From Ruegeria arenilitoris (GTDB taxonomy: Bacteria > Pseudomonadota > Alphaproteobacteria > Rhodobacterales > Rhodobacteraceae): DNA of 64,000 bases. Location: the NCBI RefSeq assembly GCF_013032855.1, contig NZ_WQDA01000005.1:62001-126000 (forward strand), written 5' to 3'. Below are positions 41,966-52,550 of this stretch, piece by piece. Positions within the stretch are counted from its first letter, which is position 1. Every line of letters starts with the position of its first letter. Under the pieces are notes generated by a model, which was given only the letters and a program-made list of their open reading frames with translations, searched no databases and was not told where the DNA came from. The translations under genes and the position numbers were made by a program.

Positions 41966-41984
41966 CAGTTGCAACAGCGGCGTG

Positions 41985-42043
41985 TCGGACTTCTGGTCCG
42001 AGGCTCCACCGGAAAATTCGACGGGCCGCGCGCCCGTTTTTTT
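41985..42043 (+). promoter_or_regulatory. rimP leader with tandem hairpins, the second a terminator (possible attenuator)
   Basis: First hairpin: TCGGAC (41985-41990) with GTCCGA (41996-42001). Second: ACGGGC (42021-42026) with GCCCGT (42032-42037) followed by a T-run (42037-42043). The terminator ends 27 bases before the rimP start codon and lies downstream of the predicted promoter, so it is in the rimP leader rather than simply after the preceding gene. That arrangement suggests transcription attenuation of the operon. Confidence 0.6.
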
Positions 42044-42070
42044 GTGCCCGATCGAAGGGTAGAGCACCAT

Positions 42071-42661
42071 ATGACAAACGACCTGATAGCCAAGGCGGCG
42101 ATCGACCGACGACTGGCCGAGATCATCACTCCGGTGATCGAGGATCTGGGGTACGAGCTGGTCCGCATCCGCCTGATGAGCGGCAAGCAGACTACGCTGC
42201 AGATCATGGCCGACAAGCCCGATGGAGGCATCGAGGTGGATGATTGCGCCGAGATCTCGAACGCGGTCAGCGCCACGCTGGACGTCGAGGACCCGATCCT
42301 CGACGCCTATACGCTCGAGGTGTCCAGCCCTGGCATCGACCGCCCGCTGACGCGGCTGAAGGACTTCGAGATGTTCGAGGGCTACGAGGCCAAGCTGGAA
42401 ACCACCGAGCTGATCGACGGCCGCCGCCGCTTCAAAGGGGAACTGGCCGGTGTCGAAGGGGATGAGGTTCTGATCAACATCCCCAACGGCGAAGAGACCG
42501 TGACAATCGGTCTGCAATTCGACTGGCTGAGCGATGCCAAGCTGGTCCTGACTGATGACCTGATCAAGGAAATGTTGCGCCAGCGCAAGGATGCCGGCGC
42601 CCTGAACGAAAACGCTTTCGACGAGATTGAGACCGAAGGGTCCGAAGAGGAGACGAACTGA
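42071..42661 (+). CDS. rimP: Ribosome maturation factor RimP
   Basis: 196 residues from the ATG at 42071 (GAAGGG upstream). RimP_N ([20 protein letters not shown], then [20 protein letters not shown]) and RimP_C ([20 protein letters not shown]) are recognisable. It binds the 30S subunit during assembly. First gene of rimP-nusA-ylxR-infB; its stop overlaps the nusA start. Confidence 0.96.
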   Translation: MTNDLIAKAAIDRRLAEIITPVIEDLGYELVRIRLMSGKQTTLQIMADKPDGGIEVDDCAEISNAVSATLDVEDPILDAYTLEVSSPGIDRPLTRLKDFEMFEGYEAKLETTELIDGRRRFKGELAGVEGDEVLINIPNGEETVTIGLQFDWLSDAKLVLTDDLIKEMLRQRKDAGALNENAFDEIETEGSEEETN

Positions 42662-44280
42662 TGGCAATCACCTCAGCAAACCAGCTTGAGCTGTTGCAGA
42701 CCGCCGAGGCTGTGGCCCGCGAAAAGATGATCGACCCCGGTCTGGTCGTCGAAGCGATGGAGGAATCGCTCGCCCGTGCCGCCAAGAGCCGCTACGGCGC
42801 GGAAATGGACATCCGTGTGTCCATCGACCGCAAGACCGGCAAGGCGACCTTTACCCGGGTCCGCACCGTGGTCGCGGATGACGAGCTTGAGAACTATCAG
42901 GCCGAGATGACCGTCGAGCAGGCCAAGCAATACATGGAATCGCCCGAGATCGGTGACGTCTTCGTGGAAGAGGTCCCGCCGGTGGAAATGGGCCGGATCG
43001 CCGCTCAGTCGGCCAAGCAGGTGATCCTGCAGAAGGTTCGTGAGGCCGAGCGTGACCGCCAGTACGAAGACTTCAAGGATCGTGTCGGCACCATCATCAA
43101 CGGAGCCGTCAAGCGCGAGGAATTCGGCAACGTGATCGTCGATCTGGGCGGGGCCGAGGCGGTTCTGCGCCGCAACGACAAGATCGGCCGCGAAAGCTAT
43201 CGCCCCAATGACCGGGTGCGCGCCTACATCAAGGAAGTGCGCCGCGAAACGCGCGGTCACCAGATCTTCCTGTCGCGCACCGCGCCCGAGTTCATGGCCG
43301 AGCTGTTCAAGATGGAAGTGCCGGAAATCTATGACGGCATCATCGAGGTCAAGGCCGTGGCCCGTGACCCCGGTTCGCGTGCCAAGATCGCGGTCATCTC
43401 GTATGACAACTCGATCGACCCCGTCGGCGCCTGCGTTGGTATGCGCGGCAGCCGCGTGCAGGCCGTCGTGAACGAGCTGCAGGGCGAAAAGATCGACATC
43501 ATCCCGTGGAACGAAGACCAGCCGACCTTCCTGGTGAACGCGCTGCAGCCCGCCGAGGTTTCCAAGGTGGTTCTGGACGAGGAAGCCGGCAAGATCGAAG
43601 TCGTCGTGCCCGAGGAACAGCTTTCGCTGGCGATCGGTCGCCGTGGTCAGAACGTGCGTCTGGCCAGCCAGCTGACCGGTCTGGACATCGACATCATGAC
43701 CGAGGCCGAAGAATCGGCGCGCCGTCAGAAGGAGTTCGAAGCTCGCACGCAGCTGTTCATGGACAGCCTGGACCTGGACGAATTCTTTGCCCAGCTGCTG
43801 GTCTCGGAAGGGTTCACCAACCTGGAAGAAGTGGCCTATGTCGAGTTGGACGAACTGCTGGTAATCGATGGCGTCGACGAAGGCACTGCAAACGAGCTGC
43901 AGGCCCGTGCGCGCGAATTCCTTGAGGCTCAGGCCAAGGCGGCGCTGGACAGCGCCCGCAGCCTGGGTGCCGAGGACAGCCTTATTGAATTTGAGGGTCT
44001 GACACCCCAAATGGTTGAGGCGCTTGCCAAGGACGGCGTCAAGACGCTGGAAGACTTTGCAACCTGCGCTGACTGGGAACTGGCCGGAGGCTGGACCACG
44101 GTTGATGGCCAGCGGGTCAAGGATGACGGTATTCTCGAACCCTTTGGCGTGACGCTGGAAGAGGCACAGGATCTGGTGATGACCGCCCGGGTCATGCTGG
44201 GCTGGGTCGACCCCGCCGATCTGGAGCAGCCCGAGGCGGACGTCGAGGACGAAGCAGCAGACGAGGAGGCCGAGGCCTGA
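42661..44280 (+). CDS. nusA: Transcription termination/antitermination factor NusA
   Basis: 539 residues. N-terminal RNA polymerase-binding domain, S1 domain ([20 protein letters not shown]), KH domains ([38 protein letters not shown]), then C-terminal acidic repeats and a helix-hairpin-helix-like part ([20 protein letters not shown]). It modulates pausing, termination and antitermination. NusA is known to affect expression of its own operon, which is relevant to the leader terminator ahead of rimP. Confidence 0.97.
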   Translation: MAITSANQLELLQTAEAVAREKMIDPGLVVEAMEESLARAAKSRYGAEMDIRVSIDRKTGKATFTRVRTVVADDELENYQAEMTVEQAKQYMESPEIGDVFVEEVPPVEMGRIAAQSAKQVILQKVREAERDRQYEDFKDRVGTIINGAVKREEFGNVIVDLGGAEAVLRRNDKIGRESYRPNDRVRAYIKEVRRETRGHQIFLSRTAPEFMAELFKMEVPEIYDGIIEVKAVARDPGSRAKIAVISYDNSIDPVGACVGMRGSRVQAVVNELQGEKIDIIPWNEDQPTFLVNALQPAEVSKVVLDEEAGKIEVVVPEEQLSLAIGRRGQNVRLASQLTGLDIDIMTEAEESARRQKEFEARTQLFMDSLDLDEFFAQLLVSEGFTNLEEVAYVELDELLVIDGVDEGTANELQARAREFLEAQAKAALDSARSLGAEDSLIEFEGLTPQMVEALAKDGVKTLEDFATCADWELAGGWTTVDGQRVKDDGILEPFGVTLEEAQDLVMTARVMLGWVDPADLEQPEADVEDEAADEEAEA

Positions 44281-44302
44281 TTCCAGGCCTCGGGTGGCAC
44301 AC

Positions 44303-44926
44303 ATGGGTCGCGGTGGCGTCCATAAGGAACGGTCCGAAGGGCCAGAGCGGAAATGCATCGCCACGGGCGAGGTGCAGCCTCGGTACGGGCTGATCCGCTT
44401 TGTAACCGGCCCGGATGGGCAGGTTTTCCCGGATGTCGCGTCCAAGTTGCCGGGTCGGGGCGTTTATGTCACGGCGGATCGCAAGGCGCTGGACACGGCC
44501 GTCGGCAAGAAGCTGTTTGCACGCGGGTTCAAGGCGCAGGTGACTGTACCGCAGGACCTTGTGGACGAGGTGGAGCGTCAATTGTCGCGCCGCGTGATCG
44601 AATTGATCAGCCTGGCGCGAAAGTCCGGCGATGCGGTCGCCGGGTATGAAAAGGTCAAGTCCTGGCTTGACCGCGAAGAGGCCTGGGTTCTGATTCAGGC
44701 GGTCGATGGTTCCGGGCGCGGCAAGTCCAAGCTGAGCACGCCGCATTTCGGGAAATACATTGGCTGGCTGACCGCAGACGAGCTTGGGGCGGCATTTGGG
44801 CGCCAAACGGTGATTCATGCGGCGCTCGCCTCTGGCGGACTCGCCAAACGTGTTGTAGAGGAAGCGCAGCGCCTGCGTGGCTTGCGCGATATGGATGACG
44901 GCGGCAAGGGCCGCGCGGAAGGGTAA
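44303..44926 (+). CDS. ylxR: RNA-binding protein: YlxR (DUF448) domain fused to an L7Ae-like (YlxQ) domain
   Basis: 207 residues from the ATG at 44303 (a GTG three codons earlier is possible). Residues about 10-80 are a YlxR/DUF448 domain ([36 protein letters not shown]). Residues about 95-195 match the L7Ae/YlxQ pattern ([40 protein letters not shown]). In Bacillus ylxR and ylxQ are separate genes between nusA and infB; here one gene occupies the same place. YlxR may bind RNase P RNA or regulate transcription; the molecular role is unsettled. Confidence 0.88.
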   Translation: MGRGGVHKERSEGPERKCIATGEVQPRYGLIRFVTGPDGQVFPDVASKLPGRGVYVTADRKALDTAVGKKLFARGFKAQVTVPQDLVDEVERQLSRRVIELISLARKSGDAVAGYEKVKSWLDREEAWVLIQAVDGSGRGKSKLSTPHFGKYIGWLTADELGAAFGRQTVIHAALASGGLAKRVVEEAQRLRGLRDMDDGGKGRAEG

Positions 44927-44934
44927 GAAGCTTT

Positions 44935-47415
44935 ATGAGCGATAGTGACGGCAAAAAGACATTGGGTCTTCGTGGTGGGGCACGCCCCGGGAATGTGAAA
45001 CAGAGTTTCAGCCACGGACGCACCAAGAATGTCGTGGTGGAAACCAAACGCAAGCGCGTGGTGGTTCCCAAGCCGGGAGCGTCCAAGCCCAGCGGTGGCG
45101 CTGCGCCGTCGGGTGATCCTTCGCGCCGGCCGGCCGGGATTTCCGATGCCGAGATGAATCGGCGCCTGAAGGCGTTGCAGGCGGCCAAGGCCCGTGAGGT
45201 CGAGGAAGCCGAACGCCGCGAGGCCGAGGAAAAGGCGCGCGCCGAAGAGCGTGAACGCCGCCGCGCCGAACAGGAGGCCAAAGAGCGCGAACAGCGCGAG
45301 GCCGAGGAAAAAGCCCGGCAGAAAGCCGAGGAAGAAGAGCGCAAGCAGAAAGAGGCCGAAGAAGCCGCTCAGCGCGCCGCAGCAGAAGCCGCGGCCGCGA
45401 AAGAGGCGCCCAAGGCCAAGGCCCCCGCAGCCAGCAAGCCTGCGCCAGCGGAAACACCGCGCAAGGCGGATCGCGAACAGCGTCAGACCCGCGGCAAGGG
45501 CCGCGACGATGGCCGCCGTTCGGGCAAGCTGACCCTGAATCAGGCGCTGTCGGGCGGTGAAGGTGGTCGGCAGCGTTCGATGGCATCGATGAAGCGCAAA
45601 CAGGAGCGTGCGCGGCAGAAAGCCATGGGCGGCTCGGTCGAACGGGAAAAGGTGATCCGCGAGGTTCAACTGCCCGAGGCGATCGTCGTATCGGAACTGG
45701 CCAACCGTATGGCCGAACGCGTCGCCGATGTCGTCAAGTCGTTGATGAACATGGGTATGATGGTCACGCAGAACCAGACCATCGACGCCGACACTGCCGA
45801 ACTGATCATCGAAGAATTCGGCCACAAGGTCGTGCGGGTTTCGGATGCGGATGTCGAGGATGTCATCTCGGATGTCGAGGACAAGGATGAAGACCTGCAG
45901 CCCCGTCCGCCGGTCATTACCATCATGGGTCACGTCGACCACGGCAAGACCTCGCTGTTGGACGCGATCCGCGACGCCAAAGTCGTTGCGGGCGAGGCCG
46001 GTGGCATTACCCAGCATATCGGCGCCTATCAGGTGCAGACCAACGACGGCACAACGTTGACCTTCCTGGATACGCCGGGCCACGCGGCCTTTACCTCGAT
46101 GCGCTCGCGCGGTGCTCAGGTAACGGACATCGTGGTGCTGGTTGTCGCGGCGGATGACGCTGTGATGCCGCAGACGGTCGAGGCAATCAACCACGCCAAG
46201 GCCGCCGGTGTTCCGATGATCGTTGCGATCAACAAGGTCGACAAGCCCGAGGCCAACCCGGACAAGGTGCGCACCGACCTGCTGCAGCACGAGGTGATCG
46301 TCGAGAAGATGTCCGGCGAGGTTCAGGATGTCGAAGTGTCGGCCATCACGGGCCAGGGTCTGGACGATCTGCTGGAAGCCATCGCGCTGCAGGCCGAGAT
46401 TCTGGAGCTGAAGGCCAACCCGAACCGCGCCGCGCAAGGCGCCGTGATCGAGGCGCAGCTGGACGTGGGCCGTGGCCCGGTCGCGACCGTTCTGGTCCAG
46501 AAGGGCACGCTGCGCCAAGGCGACATCTTCGTCGTGGGCGAGCAGTACGGCAAGGTCCGCGCGCTGATCAACGACAAGGGCGAGCGCGTCCAGGAAGCCG
46601 GGCCTTCGGTTCCGGTCGAGGTTCTGGGTCTCAACGGTACGCCCGAGGCCGGTGACGTTCTGAACGTGACCGAGACCGAGGCGCAGGCCCGCGAGATCGC
46701 CGAGTACCGCGCGCAGGTTGCCAAGGACAAGCGCGCCGCCGCCGGTGCCGCGACCACGCTGGAACAGCTGATGCAGAAGGCCAAAGAAGACGAGAACGTG
46801 GCCGAGCTGCCCATTCTGGTCAAGGCCGACGTGCAGGGCTCGGCCGAGGCCATCGTGCAGGCGATGGAGAAGATCGGCAACGACGAGGTGCGCGTGCGCG
46901 TGCTGCACTCGGGCGTCGGCGCCATCACCGAAACCGATATCGGCCTGGCCGAAGCGTCGGGTGCTCCGGTCTTTGGCTTCAACGTGCGGGCCAACGCATC
47001 GGCGCGCAACACCGCCAACCAGAAGGGCGTCGAGATCCGCTACTACTCGGTGATCTACGATCTGGTGGATGACGTCAAAGCCGCCGCCTCGGGCCTGCTG
47101 AGCGCCGAGATCCGCGAGAAGTTCATCGGCTATGCCGAGATCAAGGAAGTGTTCAAGGTCACCGGCGTCGGCAAGGTTGCCGGCTGTCTGGTCACCGAGG
47201 GCGTTGCCCGCCGTTCGGCCGGCGTGCGCCTGCTGCGCGACAACGTGGTGATCCACGAAGGCACGCTGAAGACGCTGAAACGCTTCAAGGACGAAGTGGC
47301 CGAGGTTCAGTCGGGTCAGGAATGCGGTATGGCGTTCGAGAATTACGACGATATCCGCCCGGGCGACGTGATCGAGATCTTCGAGCGTGAGGAAGTCACC
47401 CGCACGCTGGATTGA
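44935..47415 (+). CDS. infB: Translation initiation factor IF-2
   Basis: 826 residues. The N-terminal 230 residues are low in complexity with long charged E/R/A/K helices (about 80-150). Then the G domain: G1 GHVDHGKT (332-339), G3 DTPGH (379-383), G4 NKVD (about 432-435), followed by domains II to IV (ending [17 protein letters not shown]). It brings initiator tRNA to the 30S subunit. A terminator follows the stop. Confidence 0.97.
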   Translation: MSDSDGKKTLGLRGGARPGNVKQSFSHGRTKNVVVETKRKRVVVPKPGASKPSGGAAPSGDPSRRPAGISDAEMNRRLKALQAAKAREVEEAERREAEEKARAEERERRRAEQEAKEREQREAEEKARQKAEEEERKQKEAEEAAQRAAAEAAAAKEAPKAKAPAASKPAPAETPRKADREQRQTRGKGRDDGRRSGKLTLNQALSGGEGGRQRSMASMKRKQERARQKAMGGSVEREKVIREVQLPEAIVVSELANRMAERVADVVKSLMNMGMMVTQNQTIDADTAELIIEEFGHKVVRVSDADVEDVISDVEDKDEDLQPRPPVITIMGHVDHGKTSLLDAIRDAKVVAGEAGGITQHIGAYQVQTNDGTTLTFLDTPGHAAFTSMRSRGAQVTDIVVLVVAADDAVMPQTVEAINHAKAAGVPMIVAINKVDKPEANPDKVRTDLLQHEVIVEKMSGEVQDVEVSAITGQGLDDLLEAIALQAEILELKANPNRAAQGAVIEAQLDVGRGPVATVLVQKGTLRQGDIFVVGEQYGKVRALINDKGERVQEAGPSVPVEVLGLNGTPEAGDVLNVTETEAQAREIAEYRAQVAKDKRAAAGAATTLEQLMQKAKEDENVAELPILVKADVQGSAEAIVQAMEKIGNDEVRVRVLHSGVGAITETDIGLAEASGAPVFGFNVRANASARNTANQKGVEIRYYSVIYDLVDDVKAAASGLLSAEIREKFIGYAEIKEVFKVTGVGKVAGCLVTEGVARRSAGVRLLRDNVVIHEGTLKTLKRFKDEVAEVQSGQECGMAFENYDDIRPGDVIEIFEREEVTRTLD

Positions 47416-47434
47416 TCCGGTCGAAATTGAAAGA

Positions 47435-47463
47435 AACGGCGGTCCCCAGGGCCGCCGTTTTCG
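47435..47463. terminator. Terminator between infB and the convergent hydrolase gene
   Basis: Stem ACGGCGG / CCGCCGT (47436-47442 with 47452-47458) followed by a T-rich tail (47458-47466). The left side is A-rich, so it can also act on the leftward kynA-formamidase transcript. Confidence 0.75.
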
Positions 47464-47466
47464 TTT

Positions 47467-48294
47467 TCAGGGGTGGTCGTTCAGAAACGTCCCGTCCTTG
47501 AGGATGATGTCGAAATGGTGCGTGCCCGGCTGCAGGTCAAAGCTGACGGCATGGCCGGCCTTGCGCAACGCTTCGGCATAGTCGCGGCTCTGGCGGATGA
47601 ACTCGCCCGTGTCCCGCTCGCCCACCGTGACCCGATAACGCGGCCCGGGCGCGGGCAGGCGCAGGATGGGGGACAGGTCGTGCAGCTCGACCGGAGTCAA
47701 CTGCAGCGGATCGTTGACCGGGGTCAGACTGATCGGTTCCAGGTCGTAGACGCCGCTGATCAGGATGACTTCGCGCACCCGCAGGCCGATCCGGGCGAAT
47801 TGGTCGGCCGAGGTCGCCATGACCATCGCCGCCAGATGCGCGCCGGCGCTGTGCCCGGACAGGGTGACATGCGAGGCGTCGAACCCCAGCGACTTGGCCC
47901 GAGTGGCCAGCCACATCAGCGCGGTCCGGCATTCATCGACCATCTGGTACAGCCGCGCGTCGGGGGCGAGCGTGTAGTTCACCGTCGCAAAGGCCTGCCC
48001 GCCTTGGACCAGCGCGGGCGCCATCATCGCCGAGTCGCGCTGGCTGAGCGCCTGCCAATAGCCGCCGTGGATAAACACATGCAGCGGTGCGCCGGGCGCG
48101 CGGGCGGGAAAGAAATCCAGCACCTGCGCGGGAGTGTCGCCATAGCCGAGGGTCTCTTGCACCGTCAGTTGCGCCCGCGCCTGCGCGCTGAGCGCTGAAT
48201 AGGCCGCCAGATAGGGGGCAAGGTCGCCGCCGATCATCGAACTGGGCGCGTATTCGCGCTCCAGCTCGGCTTGGGTAAATCCGCGATACAGCAT
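47467..48294 (-). CDS. Alpha/beta hydrolase, probable kynurenine formamidase (AFMID type)
   Basis: 275 residues. The HGGYW motif (about residue 76-80; FIHGGYWQALSQRDSAMMAP) is the HGGXW signature of arylformamidases; the nucleophile serine is in VTLSGHSAGAHLAAM and the C-terminal histidine in GTHHFDIILKDG. It lies 3 bases after tryptophan 2,3-dioxygenase, so the expected reaction is N-formylkynurenine to kynurenine plus formate. It is not homologous to bacterial KynB, so I leave the symbol empty. Esterase activity on other substrates is possible. Confidence 0.82.
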   Translation of the reverse strand: MLYRGFTQAELEREYAPSSMIGGDLAPYLAAYSALSAQARAQLTVQETLGYGDTPAQVLDFFPARAPGAPLHVFIHGGYWQALSQRDSAMMAPALVQGGQAFATVNYTLAPDARLYQMVDECRTALMWLATRAKSLGFDASHVTLSGHSAGAHLAAMVMATSADQFARIGLRVREVILISGVYDLEPISLTPVNDPLQLTPVELHDLSPILRLPAPGPRYRVTVGERDTGEFIRQSRDYAEALRKAGHAVSFDLQPGTHHFDIILKDGTFLNDHP

Positions 48295-48297
48295 GGC

Positions 48298-49185
48298 TCA
48301 GCCCTGTCCGCCGTACATCAGGTCGGTGCGCACGTCATAAAGGTCGTGGAAGAATCGCAGCTCCAGCGCCTTGCGCAGAAAAGCCACGCCGCTGGAGCCG
48401 CCAGTGCCTGGCTGCATGCCGATCACACGTTCCACGGCGGTCGCATGGTCGAACCGCCACCGCTGGAACAGCGATTCCACATCCATCAGCTTTTCGCCCA
48501 GCGCATACAGGTCCCAGTACCGGCCCGTGTTCCGGTAGATCTCGGCCCAGATCTTCACGATGCGCGGATCGCCGGAATAGGTCTTTGAATAGTCCCGGTC
48601 CAGCAGGTCCTGCGGCACGTCGAACCCCTGCCGCGCCAGCATGTGCAATACCTCGTCATACAGCGACGGTTTGACCAGAGCGGCGGTCAGCATCTCCATC
48701 ACTTCGGGGTCGTGCTCATGCACCTTCAGCGTGGCGGTGTCCTTGTTGCCCAGGATGAACTCGATCTGGCGATAGCCGTAGCTCTGGAAGCCGGATGAAT
48801 TGCCCAGCGCCTTGCGGAAGGTCATATAGTCGGCGGGCGTCATGGTCAGCAGGGTTTCCCACGCGGCGATCAACTGGCGCTGGATCGCCTTGATCCGGTC
48901 CAGGTTCTTCATCGCGGGGCCGAACTCATCCTGCTGCAGAAACCGGCGCACCTCGACCAGCTGATGGTGCATCAGTTTCAGCCAAAGCTCGCTGACCTGA
49001 TGGATGATGATGAACAGCATCTCATCGGGTTGGGCCGGGTCCTGAAAGGTTTTCTGCAAGTTCAGCAGGGTCTTGAGTTGCAGGAAATCGCCATAGCTTT
49101 TGCGGTGCGTGTCCGCGAAATCGGTTACCAGCGTGTCTTCGATTCCCCGTTCCAGCGGGCGGTCGCCCTTGGCTTTGTCGGCCAT
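48298..49185 (-). CDS. kynA: Tryptophan 2,3-dioxygenase
   Basis: 295 residues. Heme enzyme opening the indole ring of tryptophan to N-formylkynurenine. Family blocks: SYGDFLQLKTLLNLQKTF, FIIIHQVSELWLKLMHHQLV, SSGFQSYGYRQIEFILGNKD and the C-terminal GTGGSSGVAFLRKALELRFF. The proximal histidine is probably in RFDHATAVERVIG. Start at 49185 with GGAGGAAATGAA upstream. Kynureninase is not encoded nearby. Confidence 0.96.
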   Translation of the reverse strand: MADKAKGDRPLERGIEDTLVTDFADTHRKSYGDFLQLKTLLNLQKTFQDPAQPDEMLFIIIHQVSELWLKLMHHQLVEVRRFLQQDEFGPAMKNLDRIKAIQRQLIAAWETLLTMTPADYMTFRKALGNSSGFQSYGYRQIEFILGNKDTATLKVHEHDPEVMEMLTAALVKPSLYDEVLHMLARQGFDVPQDLLDRDYSKTYSGDPRIVKIWAEIYRNTGRYWDLYALGEKLMDVESLFQRWRFDHATAVERVIGMQPGTGGSSGVAFLRKALELRFFHDLYDVRTDLMYGGQG

Positions 49186-49249
49186 TTCATTTCCTCCCCG
49201 GCATGTGTGCGCACCTGTCTAGAAGGTGCGTTTGCAACTATCCAGAGGG

Positions 49250-50278
49250 TCAGGCCCAGTCCAGCACCACCTTGCCCGATTTTCCCGACTTCATGGCGGC
49301 AAAGCCCTGCGCAAAGTCATCGGCGGCAAAGCGATGGGTGATGACCCGGCTGACATCCAGACCGTTCTGCAACATCGCGATCATCTTGTACCAGGTCTCG
49401 AACATTTCGCGGCCGTAGACGCCCTTGATGGTGATCGCCTTGAACACGATGCGGCTCCAGTCGACGGGTGATTTTCCGGGCGGAATACCCAGCAGGGCGA
49501 TCTTGCCGCCCATCACCAGTGCCTCGACCATCTGATCCAGCGCCGCCTGCGAGCCCGACATTTCCAGCCCCACGTCAAAACCCTGGCTCATGCCCAGGTC
49601 GGAAATCACCGATTGCAGCTCTTCCTTGGCCACGTTCACCGCTCGGACCGAGGGCACGACATGCTGCGCCAGCGCCAGCCGGTCGGGGTTGATGTCGGTG
49701 ATCACCACATGCCGGGCGCCGGCGTGGCGGGCCACCGCGGCGGCCATGATCCCGATCGGGCCGGCGCCGGTGATCAACACGTCCTCGCCCAGCAGATCGA
49801 AGCTCAGCGCGGTGTGCACGGCATTGCCCAGCGGGTCGAGTATCGCGCCGATCTCGTCGGGGATGTCGTCGGGCAGGGGCACCACGTTGAAGGCCGGCAG
49901 CTTGAGATATTGGGCAAAGGCGCCCTGTTCGTTCACCCCGATCCCGCGCGTGCCCGGGTCAAGGTGGAACTTGCCCGCGCGGCTCTGGCGGCTGTCGGTG
50001 CCGATCAGGTGACCCTCGCCCGAGCACCGCTGGCCGATCTTCAACCCGGTCACGTTGCGGCCCAGCTCGACGATCTCGCCGGCGAATTCGTGGCCGGTGA
50101 TCATGGGAACGGGCACCGTGTGCGACGCCCATTCATCCCAGTTCCATATATGGATGTCGGTGCCGCAGATCCCGGTCTTTTTCACGCGGATCAAAACCTC
50201 GTCGGGGCCGATCTCGGGGACCGGGGCCTGTACCATCCACAGCCCTTCTTCGGGCCTGGACTTCTCCAGCGCTTTCAT
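49250..50278 (-). CDS. tdh: L-threonine 3-dehydrogenase lacking the structural-zinc cysteines
   Basis: 342 residues from the ATG at 50278. Catalytic zinc ligands C38, H63 and E64 (ICGTD, MITGHEF) and the Rossmann motif [18 protein letters not shown] are present. In E. coli Tdh four cysteines after GEGH hold a structural zinc; here the region reads [20 protein letters not shown] with no cysteine. It oxidises threonine to 2-amino-3-ketobutyrate, which Kbl cleaves to glycine and acetyl-CoA. Last gene of kbl-(PLP enzyme)-tdh. Confidence 0.93.
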   Translation of the reverse strand: MKALEKSRPEEGLWMVQAPVPEIGPDEVLIRVKKTGICGTDIHIWNWDEWASHTVPVPMITGHEFAGEIVELGRNVTGLKIGQRCSGEGHLIGTDSRQSRAGKFHLDPGTRGIGVNEQGAFAQYLKLPAFNVVPLPDDIPDEIGAILDPLGNAVHTALSFDLLGEDVLITGAGPIGIMAAAVARHAGARHVVITDINPDRLALAQHVVPSVRAVNVAKEELQSVISDLGMSQGFDVGLEMSGSQAALDQMVEALVMGGKIALLGIPPGKSPVDWSRIVFKAITIKGVYGREMFETWYKMIAMLQNGLDVSRVITHRFAADDFAQGFAAMKSGKSGKVVLDWA

Positions 50279-50298
50279 CGTGTTGGGTCGCATCCGGA

Positions 50299-51249
50299 TC
50301 ACTCCCACAAATCGGTCGACAGGTATTTCAAGCCGCTGTCACACATCACGATGGCGATGCAGCCACCGCGTTCGGGGCCACGCAGCAGGTCGATGGCGGC
50401 AGCCAGGTTCGCCCCGGCGGAAAAGCCCGCAAAGATGCCTTCGGTGCGGGCCAACAGGCGGGCGGCGTCGCGCGCTGATGCGCCGGTGACGGACAGATGA
50501 CCGGCCAATTTCGCTCCGTTCAGATGCGTCAGAACCGACATCGCATAACCACCGCCCTGGATCGGATGATCGGGCGCACGGACGGGTTCACCGGCCAAGG
50601 CACGAGCGCCGTCGGGCTCGACCGCATAGCACCGCACCCCAAGGGGTGACAGGTAGTCAGAGACCCCGGCAAGTGTGCCGCCAGAGCCGGCAAAATCACA
50701 AAAGGCTGTCACGGCACCTGCTGATTGGGCCCAGATTTCCGGACCCGTCCCGGCGGCATGGGCCTTGGGGTTGCCCGCGTGGCCGAACTGATCGGCGCGG
50801 AATGCGTTGCGCTCGGCGGTGATGCGGCGGGCGGCGTCATCCACCAGCGCCAGGTCGGCGCCCGAGACTTCGCCCGGTTTGCCGCCTTCGGCCTGAGGGA
50901 CGATCACCACCTCGGCGCCCATGGCGCGCATCATGCGGGCGCGTTCGACCGAGTTCCCTGCGCTCATGACCGCCACGAACGGGTGCCCCAGAATGCCGCA
51001 GACAATCGCCAGACCGGTGCCCATGTTGCCTGAGGTCAGCTCGACCACCGTCTGCCCCGGGATCAGGCTGCCGTCGGCGCGGGCCTGTTCGATGATGGAC
51101 CGGGCGGCCCGATCCTTTTTCGAAAAGCCCGGCAGCAGATAGTCCAGCTTTGCTAGAATACGGCCGTCCAGATCCAGTATTTGGCAAACCCGGGACAGCT
51201 CGATCAGGGGCGTATCGCCGATCGCGTCGATGACCGAGTTCAGAACCAT
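50299..51249 (-). CDS. PLP-dependent cysteine synthase-family enzyme within the threonine operon
   Basis: 316 residues. Fold type II PLP enzyme: [12 protein letters not shown], catalytic lysine K45 in [12 protein letters not shown], cofactor loop [12 protein letters not shown] and glycine loop [13 protein letters not shown]. It resembles CysK/CysM and cystathionine beta-synthase. Its place between kbl and tdh, with its ATG sharing a base with the kbl stop, suggests a role on serine, threonine or a product of their catabolism rather than sulfur assimilation. Substrate not predictable here. Confidence 0.85.
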   Translation of the reverse strand: MVLNSVIDAIGDTPLIELSRVCQILDLDGRILAKLDYLLPGFSKKDRAARSIIEQARADGSLIPGQTVVELTSGNMGTGLAIVCGILGHPFVAVMSAGNSVERARMMRAMGAEVVIVPQAEGGKPGEVSGADLALVDDAARRITAERNAFRADQFGHAGNPKAHAAGTGPEIWAQSAGAVTAFCDFAGSGGTLAGVSDYLSPLGVRCYAVEPDGARALAGEPVRAPDHPIQGGGYAMSVLTHLNGAKLAGHLSVTGASARDAARLLARTEGIFAGFSAGANLAAAIDLLRGPERGGCIAIVMCDSGLKYLSTDLWE

Positions 51250-52433
51250 CAGATGACCCCCAACGCCTTTCCGACCTTGCCGAAGGCGGCCAGAGCGCGG
51301 TCCAACTCGTCGCGGGTCAGCGCCGCGTTCATCTGGGTGCGGATGCGGGCCTGGCCACGCGGGACCACCGGGAAGAAGAAGCCCGAGACATAGACGCCTT
51401 CGTCGAACAGGCGGGCGGCCATGTCCTGCGCCAGCTGCGCCTCGCCCAGCATCACGGGGATGATCGGATGTTCACCCGGCAGCAGGTCGAACCCCAGCTT
51501 CTCCAGCCCGGTGCGCCAGTATTTGGCGTTGCCGAACAGTTGCTTGCGCAGCATGTCGCCCTCTTCGACCAGGCGGATCGCCTCGAGCCCGGCGGCGACG
51601 ATGGAAGGCGGCAGCGAATTCGAGAACAGATAGGGCCGCGCCCGCTGCCGCAGCAGGTCGATCACTGGCTGCGGCCCGGCGATGTAACCGCCGATTGCCC
51701 CCCCAAGTGCCTTGCCCAATGTCCCGGTCAGAATGTCCACGTCCACGCCGAAATGATCCGGCGTGCCCGCGCCGCGCGGCCCCATGAAGCCGGTGGCGTG
51801 GCAGTCATCGACCATCACCACCGCGTCGTATTTGTCGGCCAGTTCGCGGATCCTGGGCAGGTTGGCCAGGTAGCCATCCATCGAGAACACGCCGTCGGTC
51901 GCGATCATGATGTGCCGCGCCCCGTCCGCGCGCGCCTGTTTCAGCCAGGCTTCGAGGTCGTTCATGTCGTTGTTCATGTAACGATAGCGTTTGGCCTTGC
52001 ACAGCCGCACCCCGTCGATGATCGAGGCATGGTTCAGACTGTCCGAGATGATGGCATCCTCGGGTCCCAGCAGGGGTTCGAACAACCCGCCATTGGCGTC
52101 GAAGCACGCCGCGAACAGGATCGAATCGTCCTTGCCCAGAAACTTGGCCAGCCGTTGCTCCAGCTCGCGGTGGATATCCTGCGTGCCGCAGATGAACCGG
52201 ACCGAGGCCATGCCGAACCCCTTGGGCTCCATCGCGTTCTTCGCGGCCTCGATCAGCGCCGGATGGTCGGCCAGTCCCAGGTAATTGTTGGCGCACAGGT
52301 TGATGACCTGTCGTCCGCCCACCGTGATCTCGCCGCCCTGGGGCGAGGTGATCATTCGTTCCGTCTTGTACAGGCCCTCCGCTTTGATCTGCGAGAGGGT
52401 GTCCGAAACGTGGGACAGGAATGCATCAGCCAT
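51249..52433 (-). CDS. kbl: Glycine C-acetyltransferase (2-amino-3-ketobutyrate CoA ligase)
   Basis: 394 residues, the usual length. Alpha-oxoamine synthase motifs: [40 protein letters not shown] and the PLP lysine in [17 protein letters not shown]. It splits 2-amino-3-ketobutyrate with CoA into glycine and acetyl-CoA. First gene of the operon; two GGCGGAA boxes lie 72-98 bases upstream of its start. Confidence 0.97.
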   Translation of the reverse strand: MADAFLSHVSDTLSQIKAEGLYKTERMITSPQGGEITVGGRQVINLCANNYLGLADHPALIEAAKNAMEPKGFGMASVRFICGTQDIHRELEQRLAKFLGKDDSILFAACFDANGGLFEPLLGPEDAIISDSLNHASIIDGVRLCKAKRYRYMNNDMNDLEAWLKQARADGARHIMIATDGVFSMDGYLANLPRIRELADKYDAVVMVDDCHATGFMGPRGAGTPDHFGVDVDILTGTLGKALGGAIGGYIAGPQPVIDLLRQRARPYLFSNSLPPSIVAAGLEAIRLVEEGDMLRKQLFGNAKYWRTGLEKLGFDLLPGEHPIIPVMLGEAQLAQDMAARLFDEGVYVSGFFFPVVPRGQARIRTQMNAALTRDELDRALAAFGKVGKALGVI

Positions 52434-52470
52434 GGCGGTCTCCTTCTTCTGAGTCGCGTATCTAACATAA

Positions 52471-52532
52471 CGGACGCGCGTCCCAAATAGGAGATTTTCA
52501 GTATGGCGGAAAAAAATCCGTGAAGGCGGAAA
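52471..52532. promoter_or_regulatory. Operator-like elements upstream of kbl
   Basis: Perfect 12-base palindrome GGACGCGCGTCC (52472-52483), then two direct GGCGGAA boxes at 52505-52511 and 52525-52531, exactly 20 bases (two helix turns) apart. The same box occurs twice upstream of the XRE-cupin gene. They lie between the end of that gene and the kbl start, at promoter distance. Confidence 0.5.
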
Positions 52533-52550
52533 TCGGCCGATATGTGCGGA

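Noticed and set aside
42673..44445. A long leftward open frame (590 codons) opposite nusA
   Set aside because: Same cause: mirror frame of a GC-rich conserved gene, histidine- and leucine-rich product without domains.
45180..45430. Tandem repeats in the infB 5' part
   Set aside because: The GAG/GCC/CGC-rich stretch encodes the usual charged helix of IF-2; units are not regular repeats.
44815..47256. A very long leftward open frame (over 800 codons) opposite infB
   Set aside because: It is antisense to an unmistakable IF-2 gene. GC-rich third positions keep the complementary frame free of stops; the translation is low in complexity and matches no family.
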